A stretch of 64,000 nucleotides of DNA from Beroe forskalii (GCA_011033025.1 WFMF01000223.1:124001-188000); one strand, 5' to 3'; counted from the first letter of the stretch, positions 11,501 through 22,241 are shown. The notes: generated by a model from the sequence alone, not told the origin. Numbers and translations are program-made.

Positions 11501-14470
11501 TCTTATTCAGATTGACTTATTTAGATTGAACTCATTTTTTTGGATCGCAAATTGTTTTAGCATCAAAATTTTTATGCAAGAATGATATTGAAAAAACTCA
11601 CTTTTGACATTTATTTGACCTAGATTACATGTTAAGACGATATCTGAGGTTGCATACGCCGTGAGATACGAGTACGCTTGCCATGTAAAGGATTTCATAG
11701 CCCGTAGGACCAGGCTGGCTTTCCTCAACGTTCAAGCTGCCAGAGAGTGCGTGCCTAGGGTAAGTGGGAAATTCTGGACCAAAAACGCAATAATGGGATT
11801 GTGCTCCAGCTGTGGAACATTGTGTGCCCAAAAATAGAATAGAGTAATGGACTAATGCTGCCTGGCATTCAGCTCACTTAGCAATTAAGAGAAAATTTAG
11901 TAAAATTCATTTCGTCAATAATTGACTTGATTGTCTGCAATTAATGGGATGTCATGATGAAACTTAGAATTCAGGAAAATTCATCCGTACTACCCCAGGT
12001 CGCCCAGTTGATGGCAGCAGAGCTGAGCTGGGATGAAGATACCATAGCTCAGGAGATCAATGATGCAGAGGCTCTTATCAAGTCTATGGGTTAAGTTTGA
12101 AAGCTTCCATATTCAAGTGTTATCTGTTTTTACAATTTTTGATGCTGAAAGAAATTCATTGTTCAGATGAAATGTCAAAAGTTCCTCTTATTGTTCGTTT
12201 TGATACTGATCATGACCTTGCTATTATCTCACAGTTACAAGCTGGCAACGGAAGTGAGACACGAATGTGCTGCGATATCAGTGGCTGATTATCAGCGTTA
12301 TGTCAAGGTCGGTGCTCGAGTTTTTTCATGCTAGTTTCCTAAATCAAAATGAAAATCCAACGTTTTGTTCAGTGCATAAGGTTCTTCAAGTTCAACGTAC
12401 ATTAAAACGTGATCTGAGAACGCCTTCTGTATTCTGTTATTTCCACACGAACCCCATTTGTACGTACGTGATGCTGATTTTACAGTAGGTAACCAAAAAC
12501 ATGAATGATTGTCATTTCTTGACTCAGCGAACCAGAAGCAAGCCGGAGCGGTATTACCCCGCACCGCCTTAACTATGATCTCTCCTCGTGCCTCAGGTAT
12601 TTGAGGAGTTAGATGAGGATGAGAACGGGTTCCTCCAGCCGACAGAGCTGTACAAAGCTTTCGAGAGGCTAGGAGTAGAAATGTCCATACAAGATGCTAT
12701 CAACATCGTCGATGAGGTATGTTTTTAGGAAAAAATAATGCATTTTTGGGCAGTATCCAAGAAGCCCGACCACCATCGCGGAATTCCGCGCGGAATTCCG
12801 TGGTAAAATTCCGCGCGGAATCGACAGCGGAATCAAGGGCGGAAAATTCTGCGCGGAATTTTACCACGGAATCGTGGTCGGAAGATTCTTAAAGCACTAC
12901 CTAAAAGGCGGAACTAGTCAATGCTAAAATCGCAAATAGAATTAAGCTGTATATAATAGGAGTGGGTAAATTTATTAATCAAACGTCAATGTGCTATCGA
13001 CTACATAGGTAAATTTATCAATCAATAAAACTTAAATACGTGAATAAAGCTGCGTAAAGGCAACTTAATCAGTCTCAAGGCGAAGAGAGTCAGAGCAAAC
13101 AACGGATCGCATAGCAGCATCTAAGAAATGATGTCTACAGATAGGATGGGTGTTGACCCCTTTGGAGACCTGGTCACGTGACCCATATGCCTAGCATGCA
13201 AGGGTGGACAGATTGATACAGTCCGGTAGGGCTGATTGGGTGTCTGGTTCGCTCTATACAGCCAGGCCGCCAGGCGTATCTCATCAAATGCTATGTGTCC
13301 CTGTTTGTTCGCTCGCGCTATGCGCGCGTGTTCTCAGAACACGCGCGTTTGCGCGTGCAAAATAAGTCTCACTTCCTTGAAGCTGCTATGCTTGCCTTAT
13401 ACTGGTGCCTTGACTCTTAGTTTGCCACAAGCTTTCTCTGAACACGCGCGCGCAACATAGGTCCTACAACGTAGAACAACCTCTCTATCACATTCGCAAG
13501 AAATTCGGGTAACCAGTATAAGGCAAGCATAGCAGCTTCAAGGAAGTGAGACTTATTTTGCACGCGCAAACGCGCGTGTTCTGAGAACACGCGCGCATAG
13601 CGCGAGCGAACAAACAGGGACACATAGCATTTGATGAGATACGCCTGGCGGCCTGGCTGTATAGAGCGAACCAGACACCCAATCAGCCCTACCGGACTGT
13701 ATCAATCTGTCCACCCTTGCATGCTAGGCATATGGGTCACGTGACCAGGTCTCCAAAGGGGTCAACACCCATCCTATCTGTAGACATCATTTCTTAGATG
13801 CTGCTATGCGATCCGTTGTTTGCTCTGACTCTCTTCGCCTTGAGACTGATTAAGTTGCCTTTACGCAGCTTTATTCACGTATTTAAGTTTTATTGATTGA
13901 TAAATTTACCTATGTAGTCGATAGCACATTGACGTTTGATTAATAAATTTACCCACTCCTATTATATACAGCTTAATTCTATTTGCGATTTTAGCATTGA
14001 CTAGTTCCGCCTTTTAGGTAGTGCTTTAAGAATCTTCCGACCACGATTCCGTGGTAAAATTCCGCGCAGAATTTTCCGCCCTTGATTCCGCTGTCGATTC
14101 CGCGCGGAATTTTACCACGGAATTCCGCGCGGAATTCCGCGATGGTGGTCGGGCTTCTTGGATACTGCCCATTTTTGAACTAATGATTATTTAAACTTGC
14201 CAACTGAATTGTTCAGAAAATGCTATTGATAGTCGGTGGATATCAACTGTTCAAAGTTTCACTATTTTCCTTATTTAATTTATTTTCAATATCGATACCT
14301 CCGCCTAGGTTGACACAAACCGGAACGGTGTCATTGACATGGACGAGTTCCTCATGATCATGGCCGGGTCAGCAGTGGGCAAAGTGGTGGACAGCCGACT
14401 CCAGAAGCTCGTGGAGATGAAGTTGGAGCAGGAGAGACTTCCTCCTGTAAGAAGCAACGGTGGACTTTGA
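5522..14470 (+). CDS. GPD2: Mitochondrial FAD-dependent glycerol-3-phosphate dehydrogenase
   Basis: Seventeen exons: 5522-5647, 5863-5995, 6247-6430, 6681-6819, 7067-7171, 7428-7508, 7683-7816, 8012-8097, 8255-8361, 10318-10488, 11071-11214, 11364-11495, 11649-11759, 11999-12089, 12235-12307, 12597-12716, 14309-14470. They give about 699 residues (human 727). The enzyme oxidises glycerol-3-phosphate to dihydroxyacetone phosphate at the outer face of the inner mitochondrial membrane and reduces ubiquinone. Seen: a short hydrophobic N-terminus, the FAD dinucleotide motif VIGGGASGAG (about 55-64), SSGTSSKSTKLIHGG(I)RYLQ, APHLSAALPIM, NATGPYTDS, GRIIFFLPWE, RRGDVLAAWSG(M)RPLV, TIAGGKWTTYR, TGKRWPLVG, RRTRLAFLNVQAA, two EF-hand loops (DEDENGFLQPTE near 612 and DTNRNGVIDMDE near 648), and a C-terminus ending SNGGL, like the vertebrate SCGGL. 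Summed exon length is one base short of a whole frame, and the defect maps to the 12089/12235 junction (see findings). All other junctions keep phase. Confidence 0.96.
6413..6484 (+). repeat. 24-bp tandem repeat (x3) duplicating a splice donor
   Basis: Three exact 24-bp copies (6413-6436, 6437-6460, 6461-6484) span the last codons of GPD2 exon 3 and its GTGAGT donor, so three identical donors follow one another. Only the first keeps the frame to exon 4; using the second or third adds an in-frame TGA. Confidence 0.95.
8712..8790. repeat. Dispersed hairpin repeat, copy 1
   Basis: It starts ACAAGAATTGCGCCTGC, ends GCAGGCGCTTAATTTCCCTC, and the two ends pair as an inverted repeat around GCGCCTGC/GCAGGCGC. 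A second copy with the same ends and a different middle lies at 23433-23515, which marks it as a mobile or dispersed family of about 80 bp. Confidence 0.75.
9233..9370. repeat. Cluster of GTTCTGATAGC words with a strong hairpin
   Basis: The word TGTTCTGATAGC(C/T)GC occurs three times on the plus strand and once inverted. The inverted pair forms a 20-bp stem with two mismatches at 9273-9325, with a 13-nt loop. It lies in a GPD2 intron, so the hairpin would be present in the pre-mRNA. Confidence 0.75.
9831..10207 (+). repeat. Perfect 190-bp tandem duplication
   Basis: Positions 9831-10020 are repeated at 10021-10207 without any difference I can see, stopping 3 bp short of a full second unit. 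Lack of divergence implies a recent event or an assembly duplication. Each copy holds a 30-codon open frame from ATG that matches no family I can name with confidence. Confidence 0.93.
10240..10302 (+). repeat. 21-bp tandem repeat (x3) before a splice acceptor
   Basis: CACTCTCCGTTGCCCCTCACG is repeated three times and supplies the pyrimidine-rich tract upstream of the GPD2 exon 10 acceptor at 10317. Confidence 0.9.
10666..11133 (+). repeat. Four copies of a GPD2 acceptor plus half-exon
   Basis: A 63-bp coding segment (translation begins DTVDRVIAEHNL) occurs at 10666-10728, 10785-10847, 10925-10987 and 11071-11133, each directly preceded by TTCAG. Only the fourth continues into the rest of exon 11 and a donor (11215). 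Copies 1 and 4 are identical; copy 2 has four base changes, all synonymous; copy 3 has four, two of which change an amino acid. Unit spacing (119, 140 and 146 bp) is not a multiple of three. Confidence 0.95.
12749..14169. mobile_element. 1.42-kb near-perfect palindromic DNA element in GPD2 intron 16
   Basis: Two arms of about 657 bp (12749-13405 and 13513-14169) are reverse complements with few differences and enclose a loop of about 107 bp. Termini read GGCAGTATCC...GGATACTGCC. The flanks carry an 8-bp direct repeat CATTTTTG (12741-12748 and 14170-14177), fitting an 8-bp target-site duplication such as hAT elements leave. No transposase frame is present, so it is non-autonomous. The arms hold GAATTCCGCGCGGAATTC palindromes and GC-rich CGCGCG blocks. 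Sense-strand transcription of GPD2 would make a very long RNA hairpin. Confidence 0.92.
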
Positions 14471-14628
14471 GATTGATGGAATATAAAATTAAATCTCATT
14501 CTCAGAAATGACTTGTCTGACGTCGTCGCGAGGGGGACAGGCAACACCTGACAAGAAATGACTTAATCTTCATTTTATTTTTATCCGATTCATGTCAACT
14601 GTCACGAGTGTGGACTATTTGAATTTTG

Positions 14629-14700
14629 ATCAGAAATAGGACGAATAGAGTGGTTACGAACATCTTCAATTGTAACCACTCCACTCGTCCTATTTCTGAT
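14629..14700. repeat. Hairpin in the presumed GPD2 3' UTR
   Basis: Arms of about 29 bp (ATCAGAAATAGGACGA... and its complement) surround a loop of about 14 nt, with one or two mismatches. Part of the arm (AGAAATAGGACG) recurs at about 14887. Confidence 0.85.
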
Positions 14701-14784
14701 TAAGAAAAAGAAATTGTCGAAGAAATTGTCGAAGGAATCCCTATATTTCTACACACCAGCCCGGTGTGGACTGTGGAGTGGAAA

Positions 14785-14790
14785 AATAAA
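14785..14790 (+). terminator. Candidate GPD2 poly(A) signal
   Basis: AATAAA, about 315 bp after the GPD2 stop codon. It is the first canonical hexamer downstream. Confidence 0.5.
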
Positions 14791-14962
14791 TATGAGCATT
14801 GGGCCTTGAGTTTGAGGCTTTGCCACCGCCAAGAGATATTTTTGTGACTTTTATTATTTTTTCTATAATAGAATTAGGATGTAATTAGAAATAGGACGTG
14901 AATTTTGATTTGACTTGAAGATGAACTATTGAATTTAGAAGGATTTTATTAAATTAGATGGA

Positions 14963-15136
14963 TTTCTTTCATCCCTAGCGCGCAACACTCTGAAATTGAA
15001 AGGGTCGTGTTGCAGAAAAAAATGCCGCGCGGCGGAGGGTAATTATAAAATCCGTCGCGCACACTTAGCAAAATACAACACGACCCCCCCCCAATCCCCC
15101 ATTTTTCGAGTGTTGCGCGCTAGGGATGGAAGAAAT
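14963..15136. mobile_element. MITE-like element of about 174 bp
   Basis: Terminal inverted repeats of about 28 bp: TTTCATCCCTAGCGCGCAAC on the left and its complement, GTTGCGCGCTAGGGATG, on the right. The interior has a run of C and a CGCGCGG block. Target-site duplication is unclear. Confidence 0.7.
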
Positions 15137-15889
15137 GATCTAATTCTATAACTCTTGAAATCCGTTCATTGAAATTGGTTCATTCCTCGGTCACTCACTC
15201 CACTGCCATGCCTCTCAGTACTGCAATAATACGATACCAGATGTGTGTACGAATTCACCGTTCAGACGTGTGTACGAATACGATTATGATACAAATGCAC
15301 CGTTCAGACGGTTGAATCTGACTTTGACAACGTCTGATTAGTGAATCCAGCATCTGTGATCTGATTGGTCATGGTTTATCAATTATCGTACACAATGAAA
15401 AATTTGATCACGTGAATTCGATCAATGAAAAATTTGATCACAATATTCATACTCATAGTGGAGTGACCAATGCAATGTGCCAATTAAATTTGAGTTCAAT
15501 ATGCGAAGTCTAGACTTTTGGATTTGACTTATTAATTATTTTTACGAAATAGTTTCTTACTTCACATTCAATTGATATATCAATATGCCATGTTTCACTA
15601 TCAAGATTTTACATTATAATTATATTTATACTGATTTCTATGATCAAAAGTGAAAAAGTCAAACCCGTTTTTCTGACTTTGAGAACAAGTACAACTTTGT
15701 CAGACGTTGTCAATGTCTGGCCCCGGTTATTTGTTATTTCAAATTTTATTTCCGGCCCTTGATGACCCTCGCGAGAATTCAGCGGCTTGCATTTGCAACT
15801 GCATCAGCGGGTCCGACAATGCGGGTGTTATGAATAACAGATCCTTATTCGGCGTTTGCATTGCACGCTTCCAGTTCCTCTGCAGGGAA
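15137..15889. other. Intergenic spacer with small direct repeats
   Basis: No gene seen. Short direct repeats occur (GTGTGTACGAAT and CACCGTTCAGACG, each twice, 15240-15320; TGAAAAATTTGATCAC twice, 15389-15442). The open frames reading through 15739-16224 on the minus strand match nothing I recognise. Confidence 0.5.
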
Positions 15890-15945
15890 GCACGCAAACC
15901 TATGCGAAAATTAAACGCGTTTAATTTTCGCATAGGTTTGCGTGC
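15890..15945. repeat. Perfect 56-bp palindrome
   Basis: 28-bp arms meet without any spacer at 15917/15918 (centre AAACG|CGTTT), outer end GCACGCAAACC. No mismatch is visible. It could extrude as a cruciform or be the centre of a larger eroded element. Confidence 0.95.
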
Positions 15946-16391
15946 CTTAGGGCAAGGGTTGTTGTACGATGTCTGCGACAGTGCGACCCGCTGACGCCAG
16001 CCGCGGCACTGAATTTTCAAGAGGGTCTCAGGTTGCCGGACACGTTGTCTCGTCGCACGGAGGGGGCGCGGGCCAGGCAAGTGCAACGTCTCAAGGCTGT
16101 CAACGGCCGATAAGAGAATCATGTTTACGCACGCGCATATGTGTAAAGACCGCTCGATTGACAGAGGCCTCGATAAAGACGCGCGGATTTCCTCTGCGCG
16201 CTTCAACTTTCTAATTCTATTCAAATTCCGTCAAAAGCACACAATTTTTGCGCGTCTCTATCGAGCCCTTTTTCAATCGAGCGGTTTGAACACAAATGGG
16301 TTAAAGCGAAACGTGTTTTAGCAAGACGTCGATGACATTTTACTTTTAGATCAAACGGGCCAAAACCCTATAAATTTAAATGTTATTTCAG

Positions 16392-16514
16392 TTTCGGCGC
16401 CGTGGCGTGTCGAACACCTGTGTGCTCGTGACCGGCAGTGAGCCGTGCAACTACACGATTACGCCGCGCATGAAAAAGCCGCGCACGCTGGAGTTCGACA
16501 CGGCGCCCCTTTGA
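16392..16514 (+). CDS. Unrecognised exon-like GC-rich coding island
   Basis: After a good acceptor (TTATTTCAG) an open frame of 40 codons runs to a TGA at 16512-16514, translating to a basic peptide with NTCVLVTGSEPCNYT and ITPRMKKPRTLEF. Third positions are strongly GC (CGC, GTG, CTG, ACG), unlike the surrounding AT-rich DNA and the neighbouring genes. I do not recognise the product. It could be the last exon of an unseen gene, a captured fragment or a chance frame in a GC-rich repeat. Confidence 0.3.
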   Translation, partial: FRRRGVSNTCVLVTGSEPCNYTITPRMKKPRTLEFDTAPL

Positions 16515-17240
16515 CAATTCATCTTTCAAAAAGGGGCCAAATTATTGACCAAAAGTGATACAACTTTATGAGAATTATGGCGAAACCAGTATTTGTATTT
16601 TTCGATTTCGAATCTATTCTTATGGCCACCAGGAGATTATCGGGGTCCCCCACACAAAGACAAGATAAAGCAACACGTATCACAGAGAAAACGAAATGAT
16701 TTTAGATATTATTTAGTAAAGGAATTGTGCCTTTTAAATTCAAGGGTCGACCAAAAATCTTAAAACATACAGCTACCTTAATAAAAGCAGTAACGGAAAT
16801 GGCTCGAAGATTTCTACTCTTCCTTCCAAGTGTTTAACAATAACATATTCAATATATGGGAATAATATTGATATTAATAATATACTTCAAAATATATATA
16901 TGAACTAATCATATAATCAAATTTCAAAATGTTAGTCAATGTAAATATTGTGTCCTAGACAGCCGTGAGGCAGTGAGCAATTCTGGAAATGAAGTTATCA
17001 GCTCAGATTTTCAAAATTGGAAGGCCTTAATTATTAAGTGGAGGAATCTATTCTCTGCAAAGACGGTCAAAAATTTCTTGAAGAACGGCAACTTTTGTTT
17101 CAGTAACAATAATTTAAAAAGCTGAACAAGTCAAAGAAATTTCATATTAATTCAAAAAAGCATTCGGGTATCCAGGAAAATATCTATCGAACCATTGACT
17201 GACGTTGAGAAATTAACTTATTCACAAAAAAATCACAAAA
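16515..17240. other. AT-rich spacer between convergent genes
   Basis: Nothing recognisable on either strand. It should contain the 3' UTR of the YTHDF gene, whose stop codon is at 17241-17243 on the minus strand. Confidence 0.5.
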
Positions 17241-18902
17241 TTAATTTTTAGGTTTGACTGGCTCCGAATCTTTGGTGTCCCCATTCCCAGTCCACGGTTT
17301 TCTTTCCGTCCCCTGAAACAAGAGGTGGTCATGAAACTCGAGGAAAATCGAAAAATTAAATTACCATTTTCTTCCTATCAAATGCTTGAGCAAAACGCCG
17401 ATTTTTTATTATGAATATTCCCCTCCGACAGAATGCCAAATTTAATGAACAGGAGCATATCATAACTAGCTCATTCAATGACAATTCAATATTGGACATC
17501 AATTTTGGGCACAAAAATAATCAATATCATGAATCTAACCCACCTTCCGTGCATTATCTTCGTCCTGCCTCTTCTCATAATGACCAAAGTCATCGAAAAT
17601 GGAAGTGGAGTGTTTGTAATCGTGAATAATTCTCATGAGCTGCATTCCCTTGTCCCTGGGGACCTCCTGGGTGTCTCTCGAGTTCGTAACGGGTTTGTTG
17701 TCATTGTTCTCCAGCTTTATATGCCGTAACTGATTATTGGGAACATCCTTGACGTAAATCCATTTGACATCGAATTTACCCTTCCATTTGTCTTGCGACC
17801 AGACGCCAGTACAAATGTTCGTGTCTACGCCCGACACCATCTCGGCAACCCCGCAGAAGTGCCCACTTCCGTTGACGCTGTACACCAGATAGATAGGTCC
17901 CTTGGACTTGGAGTCGTTCCAAGCCTCGTTCAGTCTCTTATTACCATGCTCTGTACTCGTCCAAATATTATACTTGATAGACCGGTGGATGTCGTCTTCA
18001 GAGTAAGATTTGATAACGAAATACCGGGCATTTTTGAGATCCATCGCCAGTTCCCGGGGATTATAAAGATTTTCTGATTGCAGTTTCTCCAGAACGGCGG
18101 GAGGAGGCGGAGGTTTGGAGTCCATCACACTACCGGGATACTCCGGGCCCTGAGAGAAGCCAGAGTTGCCACCAGCCCCTCCGCCCCGGGATTGACTCCA
18201 CCGCACCCCACCACGGCCCATCCTAGCTGGCACCTGTCCAGCCCCACCCAGCCCAGGTTTCAGGGTGAAGGCGCTAGGCGCTGGCTCAGGCTTAGGTTTG
18301 GGTTTAGCAGGTTGACTAGCAATGGCTGCCCAAGACTTCGGACCCGGATCAACCGGGGGCGGAGCAGGGGTAGGGTCTACGTTGTCAGAAGACTTCAAGT
18401 TGCTGAGCGATTCAGTCACCTGATCGATATCAGAAGCAGGCGACTGCAAGGGCTTATTCTTATCTTGATTAGGTTGATAGTGCCCAACTTGTTGAAACGA
18501 ATTGAACGAGTTAAAGCCCTGCATGGGCGGCAAGCCAGCAGTAGTCCAGTAATCGTTGGTATTATTAGGAGAGAAGTAAACAGGTAAGTTCGGCTGATAG
18601 AGAGACGAGGTTGAGGTCAGCGTAGGAGAAGCTGGGTAGCCGTGGTCGCCACTAAAATCTCTGAAATCGTGCAATGGCTGAGACGTGGGCAACTGGTTGT
18701 ATTGACCGTCAAATGCACCGTTCGACCACGTTCCACCCAGCGCCCCGATATTGTCGTAGTTGTTGTTGATGAACGGAAAAGCCGACATGGCCGGTGGCGA
18801 GTTGAGCGCTGACGTGGCGTAGTACATGGCGGGGATGTAGTTAGGGTCCATGATCGGTTGCTGGGCCAGCGGCTGGGGAACGCTCATCTGAGGTCCAGAG
18901 GC
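17241..18902 (-). CDS. YTHDF: YTHDF-family m6A RNA-binding protein
   Basis: The large exon is 18902-17544 and the last exon 17312-17241, separated by a 231-bp intron (donor GTGGGT, acceptor TTTCAG). From the ATG at 18887 the product is about 471 residues. YTHDF proteins bind N6-methyladenosine in cytoplasmic mRNA and steer translation and decay. Seen: a low-complexity N-terminus rich in P, N, S, Q, Y and G (1-270), the family motif [13 protein letters not shown] (about 183-195), [14 protein letters not shown] (264-277) and a YTH domain from about 287 to 440 ([41 protein letters not shown]). The aromatic cage tryptophans are present (W309, W363, W368). The ATG is preceded within 20 bp by an acceptor-like TTTCAG at 18903-18910, so a short upstream exon, perhaps with the true start, probably exists and was not identified. 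Confidence 0.96.
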
Positions 18903-19586
18903 CTGAAATTAATTAATAATTTAACACGTCATCTATAATTTCGGTTGAGGTAATTATATTTCCCCGGGGTAATTTCGTAGTTACCATGTGAATTCTGGAT
19001 GTGCGCGCAAGCGTTCGTGCGTGAGGTATCATCCCCGCGCAATGTAGTCTTTACGCGTGGACACCGAAATAAGAAGACCCTTTTGGCACATTTTCGCCTG
19101 AATTGTGACACAATGACATAACTGGATTTGACGAAAAATTGCACAATACCACATCACCCAGCCAAAAGTTTTCCATGTGATGTGGTGAAAACTATACACC
19201 ATATCACAGGTACAATTGCTATTTATACAAGTCAATGTAAGTCAACTGACCCTATTTCTTGAGGATTTAACGGTTTTCGTGAAAAACTCGCCGTATTTTG
19301 ATAGCAAATTTGAAATATAATTTCGATCAAATCTTGCGATCAACTTCGATAGCAATTGTTAATGGAGAATGAGGGTGTTAATTCGACAAAATTTGATCTA
19401 TTAATACCACACCAAATCATGGATCATTAATTACACCCTGGAAATGCGATAACCTGGATCATTTGAATTTGAATAGTGTACTTGAGTACCCTAACTACAA
19501 TTAATTTTTGATATCTCACCAAAAAGGGCTTAATGAGAATACCTTGAAATGAAATTTCATTGAAATGAACATTCTCGATTCATGTC
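18903..19586 (-). promoter_or_regulatory. Presumed 5' end and promoter region of YTHDF
   Basis: The sequence upstream of the YTHDF coding exon includes a CpG-richer patch near 19000-19050 (GTGCGCGCAAGCGTTCGTGC). No TATA box or first exon could be fixed. The assignment is positional only. Confidence 0.25.
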
Positions 19587-20370
19587 GGAGGGGGGGGGGG
19601 GGTTGCTAGGCATGGCAGCCCTTCAGTTGTTAAAATTGAAATCTAATTAGGTAAAGTTTACTCTATTCATTTTGATAATTTCATATGAAATTTTATACAT
19701 TCCCATTTATAGGAATAAGATTCCACAAAAACGGCAAGCAAAGTATGTCGGCTGTCGCCTATCTGAAATAAACGTAGTTATGTCACCCTCGTATGGTAGG
19801 GTGTTTCTCTTTCTGAAATTTCTTAAGTGTGTGATATTAAGGTGAATGGAAAAATTTCGAAACCAAATCATTAATAATACCCAGAGAGACAAAAGCCCAG
19901 TAACTAAGACCATTTCAATGTAACTTGTAAGTATACCAGTATAACATACAACCGTAAAATGATATGACATAAAACTATAGTTTAGATCAACATGAAAGTT
20001 AGCGATCTTAATTGTTTCATAGAGGAGGGGAGGGGGGTAGCTAGGCATGGCAACCCTTCAGTTATGAAAATTGAAATCTAATTTGGCACAGTTTACTTTA
20101 TTCATTTTGATAACTTCATAATTCATATGAAATTTTATACATTTCCAATTGATAGGAATAAGATTCCGAAAAAACGGCAAGGAAAGTATGTCGGCTGTCG
20201 CCTATCTGAAATAAAAGTGGTTATCAGTATCACCCTCGTATCTTGGGGTACTTCTCTTTCTGAAATTCCGGAAGTGTGTGATATTATGTGGAATGGAAAA
20301 ATTTTTAAAGCAAATCACTAGAATAATACTCAGGAAGACAAAAACGAAGAAACCAAGACCATTTCAATGT
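19587..20370. repeat. Two diverged copies of a repeat of about 335 bp
   Basis: Copy 1 (about 19588-19930) and copy 2 (about 20025-20370) both start with a G-run and GCTAGGCATGGCA(A/G)CCCTTCAG, share GTATGTCGGCTGTCGCCTATC in the middle and end near AAGACCATTTCAATGT. Substitutions and small indels are frequent, so the duplication is old. The G-run of 14 at the start of copy 1 is notable. Confidence 0.85.
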
Positions 20371-22241
20371 GAGTTTACCCGTATGTGAGTAATGAGTTTA
20401 ACATAGTCCGAGCAGCTATTGTGCTAAATGTTGGATTATAACTTTATAAAAAGTGTGTTTCTCAACACAAATTCAGAACAACCGTCAAATGGTACAAATA
20501 AAACTATGACTACATTTCTGATTTAGGCTGGCGCTGATTTGGTTGGCTTCCTGAAATTGTGTTAGTGTGCTGTATAAACAGATAATCTGTTGAACCTGGG
20601 TGAGGAATTCCACGCTCGAGAAGTGCAATCTGATTGTTAAATTGGGCAAACCAGTTAATGTTACTAAAGGGATTCTTGTGCCAGGACAGGAACCAGCCGT
20701 CCGGCTCTAAAGATAGGGGGGGGGGTGTGGAGCCCCCGCTTCACTTGTGGGCGAGTCCAGTGTCCGCCCCACCCTACCTCAAACCCTTACCACCACATTC
20801 ATCATAGCATGTAAAACAAATTGATACATTTTTGAGAGCAGTGCTGAATGCGGATAGTGTGATACAGTTTGCACAGCTCTCCGAGTGATATATGGTAGTA
20901 AATTGTATGATAATTTGTACTATACTCCCACACATCATAAATTGTATGCTGTATGATTGTTATATAATAATATATTATAATAAAGATATGATTATTCGGC
21001 GGATGGCAGCAATTCATGAATCAAAGAAGCATATAATTTAAAAAGTTTACCTGCTCTTGCGGGGCTGGATGGTAGTTCATAAACTACTGTCAAAATGCCA
21101 TAAACCTCTACAAAACGATTGATCAAACATTTGCAAGAATTACATTTATAAATTATACCACAATTGAGCCATTTCTGTTTGAAATTTTGAGTTTTTTGGA
21201 AATGTTAACTGAAAGATTAAACCCACATAAACCCTCAATTGTGGATATCGAAAAAGGAAAATGGGGGTTAAATTTCTAAGGGATTATGGGGGTTTCTAAC
21301 CCCCCCCCCCAGATAAATAACCTATTTTAAACTTTTTAACTTTAGTCACTTTATGCAATCAAATTTGTGATCATGTATGATGACAAGTTATTGTGCTGAA
21401 GGTCAAAGAAATAAATTCGCTGCCTTAGTCAAAAACTCACTTTTTATTAATGAAGAGATGTTCAAAATCCATCAATTTTAGAACCTGTTTTATCAAAGTA
21501 GCATGATTCACTAAACTGGCTCACTTTGTTAAAAATTGTTTCATATGTAGGTTTAGGCTATACACTATTATTGCGATGACTTTTGCATCATGATCTGTGA
21601 CCTCAATCAACAATATAAAAAGCTTTCAAAGGTTCAATCTCATTTTCTCATCAGGATGATCTTTTATTTCTTCAATATTGCAATGTTATTTTGGTCGCCA
21701 TATGCTGCATCTTTCGCCTCCTCAGCCACTGAGAAAAAGGTTACTCAAAAGCTTCTTGACAAAACTGAATTAGTGCCCAAAAACCCAAGCCACCATTTCA
21801 GAAAATGTACTTCAACCAATACCGGATAGAATAATCATTGCTCAAAGGTAATTATTAGAAGAGATTGAGCTTTGCTGGTTGTACTGCCTTCATACATGGG
21901 ATTGCAAAGGGCTTTTCTACTGAATGAATGAATGAATAAAACTTTTACAGCACAATAACATGATATATTTTTTCATAATTTATAACTAAGGAAACTTCTC
22001 GGTTGTGCTGAGGGAAAGCACTAAGCCAATCATGAAGACTGTTAAAAAGGCCACCCACAAAGGAAATAACAATAATATATTAATTCATATTCATCTTAAA
22101 GTAATGTCAGTTATAATAAAAACTACACTCTTCAAACAGTGCATACTCATCATATCTAAACTTTGCAGGTTGATATTTAAACTATCAACAAAGACAGCTA
22201 CAGTAGTAGATTTTAGCAGAATTTTCACATAAATAATTGAA
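20371..22241. other. Gene-poor AT-rich region
   Basis: Contains G- and C-homopolymer runs (20707-20716, 21300-21310) and a degenerate poly-C-terminated repeat at about 21216-21311, but no gene I recognise on either strand. Confidence 0.5.
21216..21311. repeat. Poly-C-terminated repeat, degenerate copy
   Basis: Has the same parts as copies at 30186-30290, 54300-54470 and 55500-55600: AAACCC runs, GTGGATAT, GGGGTTAA and a terminal C-run (11 C here). See the finding on this family. Confidence 0.6.

Larger units (their letters stand above)
14471..14962 (+). other. GPD2 3' UTR and following spacer
   Basis: No coding sequence is seen. A perfect AATAAA at 14785-14790 is the best poly(A) signal. 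A 72-bp hairpin (14629-14700) lies between stop and signal, so it would be in the mature 3' UTR. Confidence 0.55.

Noticed and set aside
15739..16224. 161-codon minus-strand frame as a gene
   Set aside because: It crosses the 56-bp perfect palindrome and has no recognisable motif; the opposite strand is also open.
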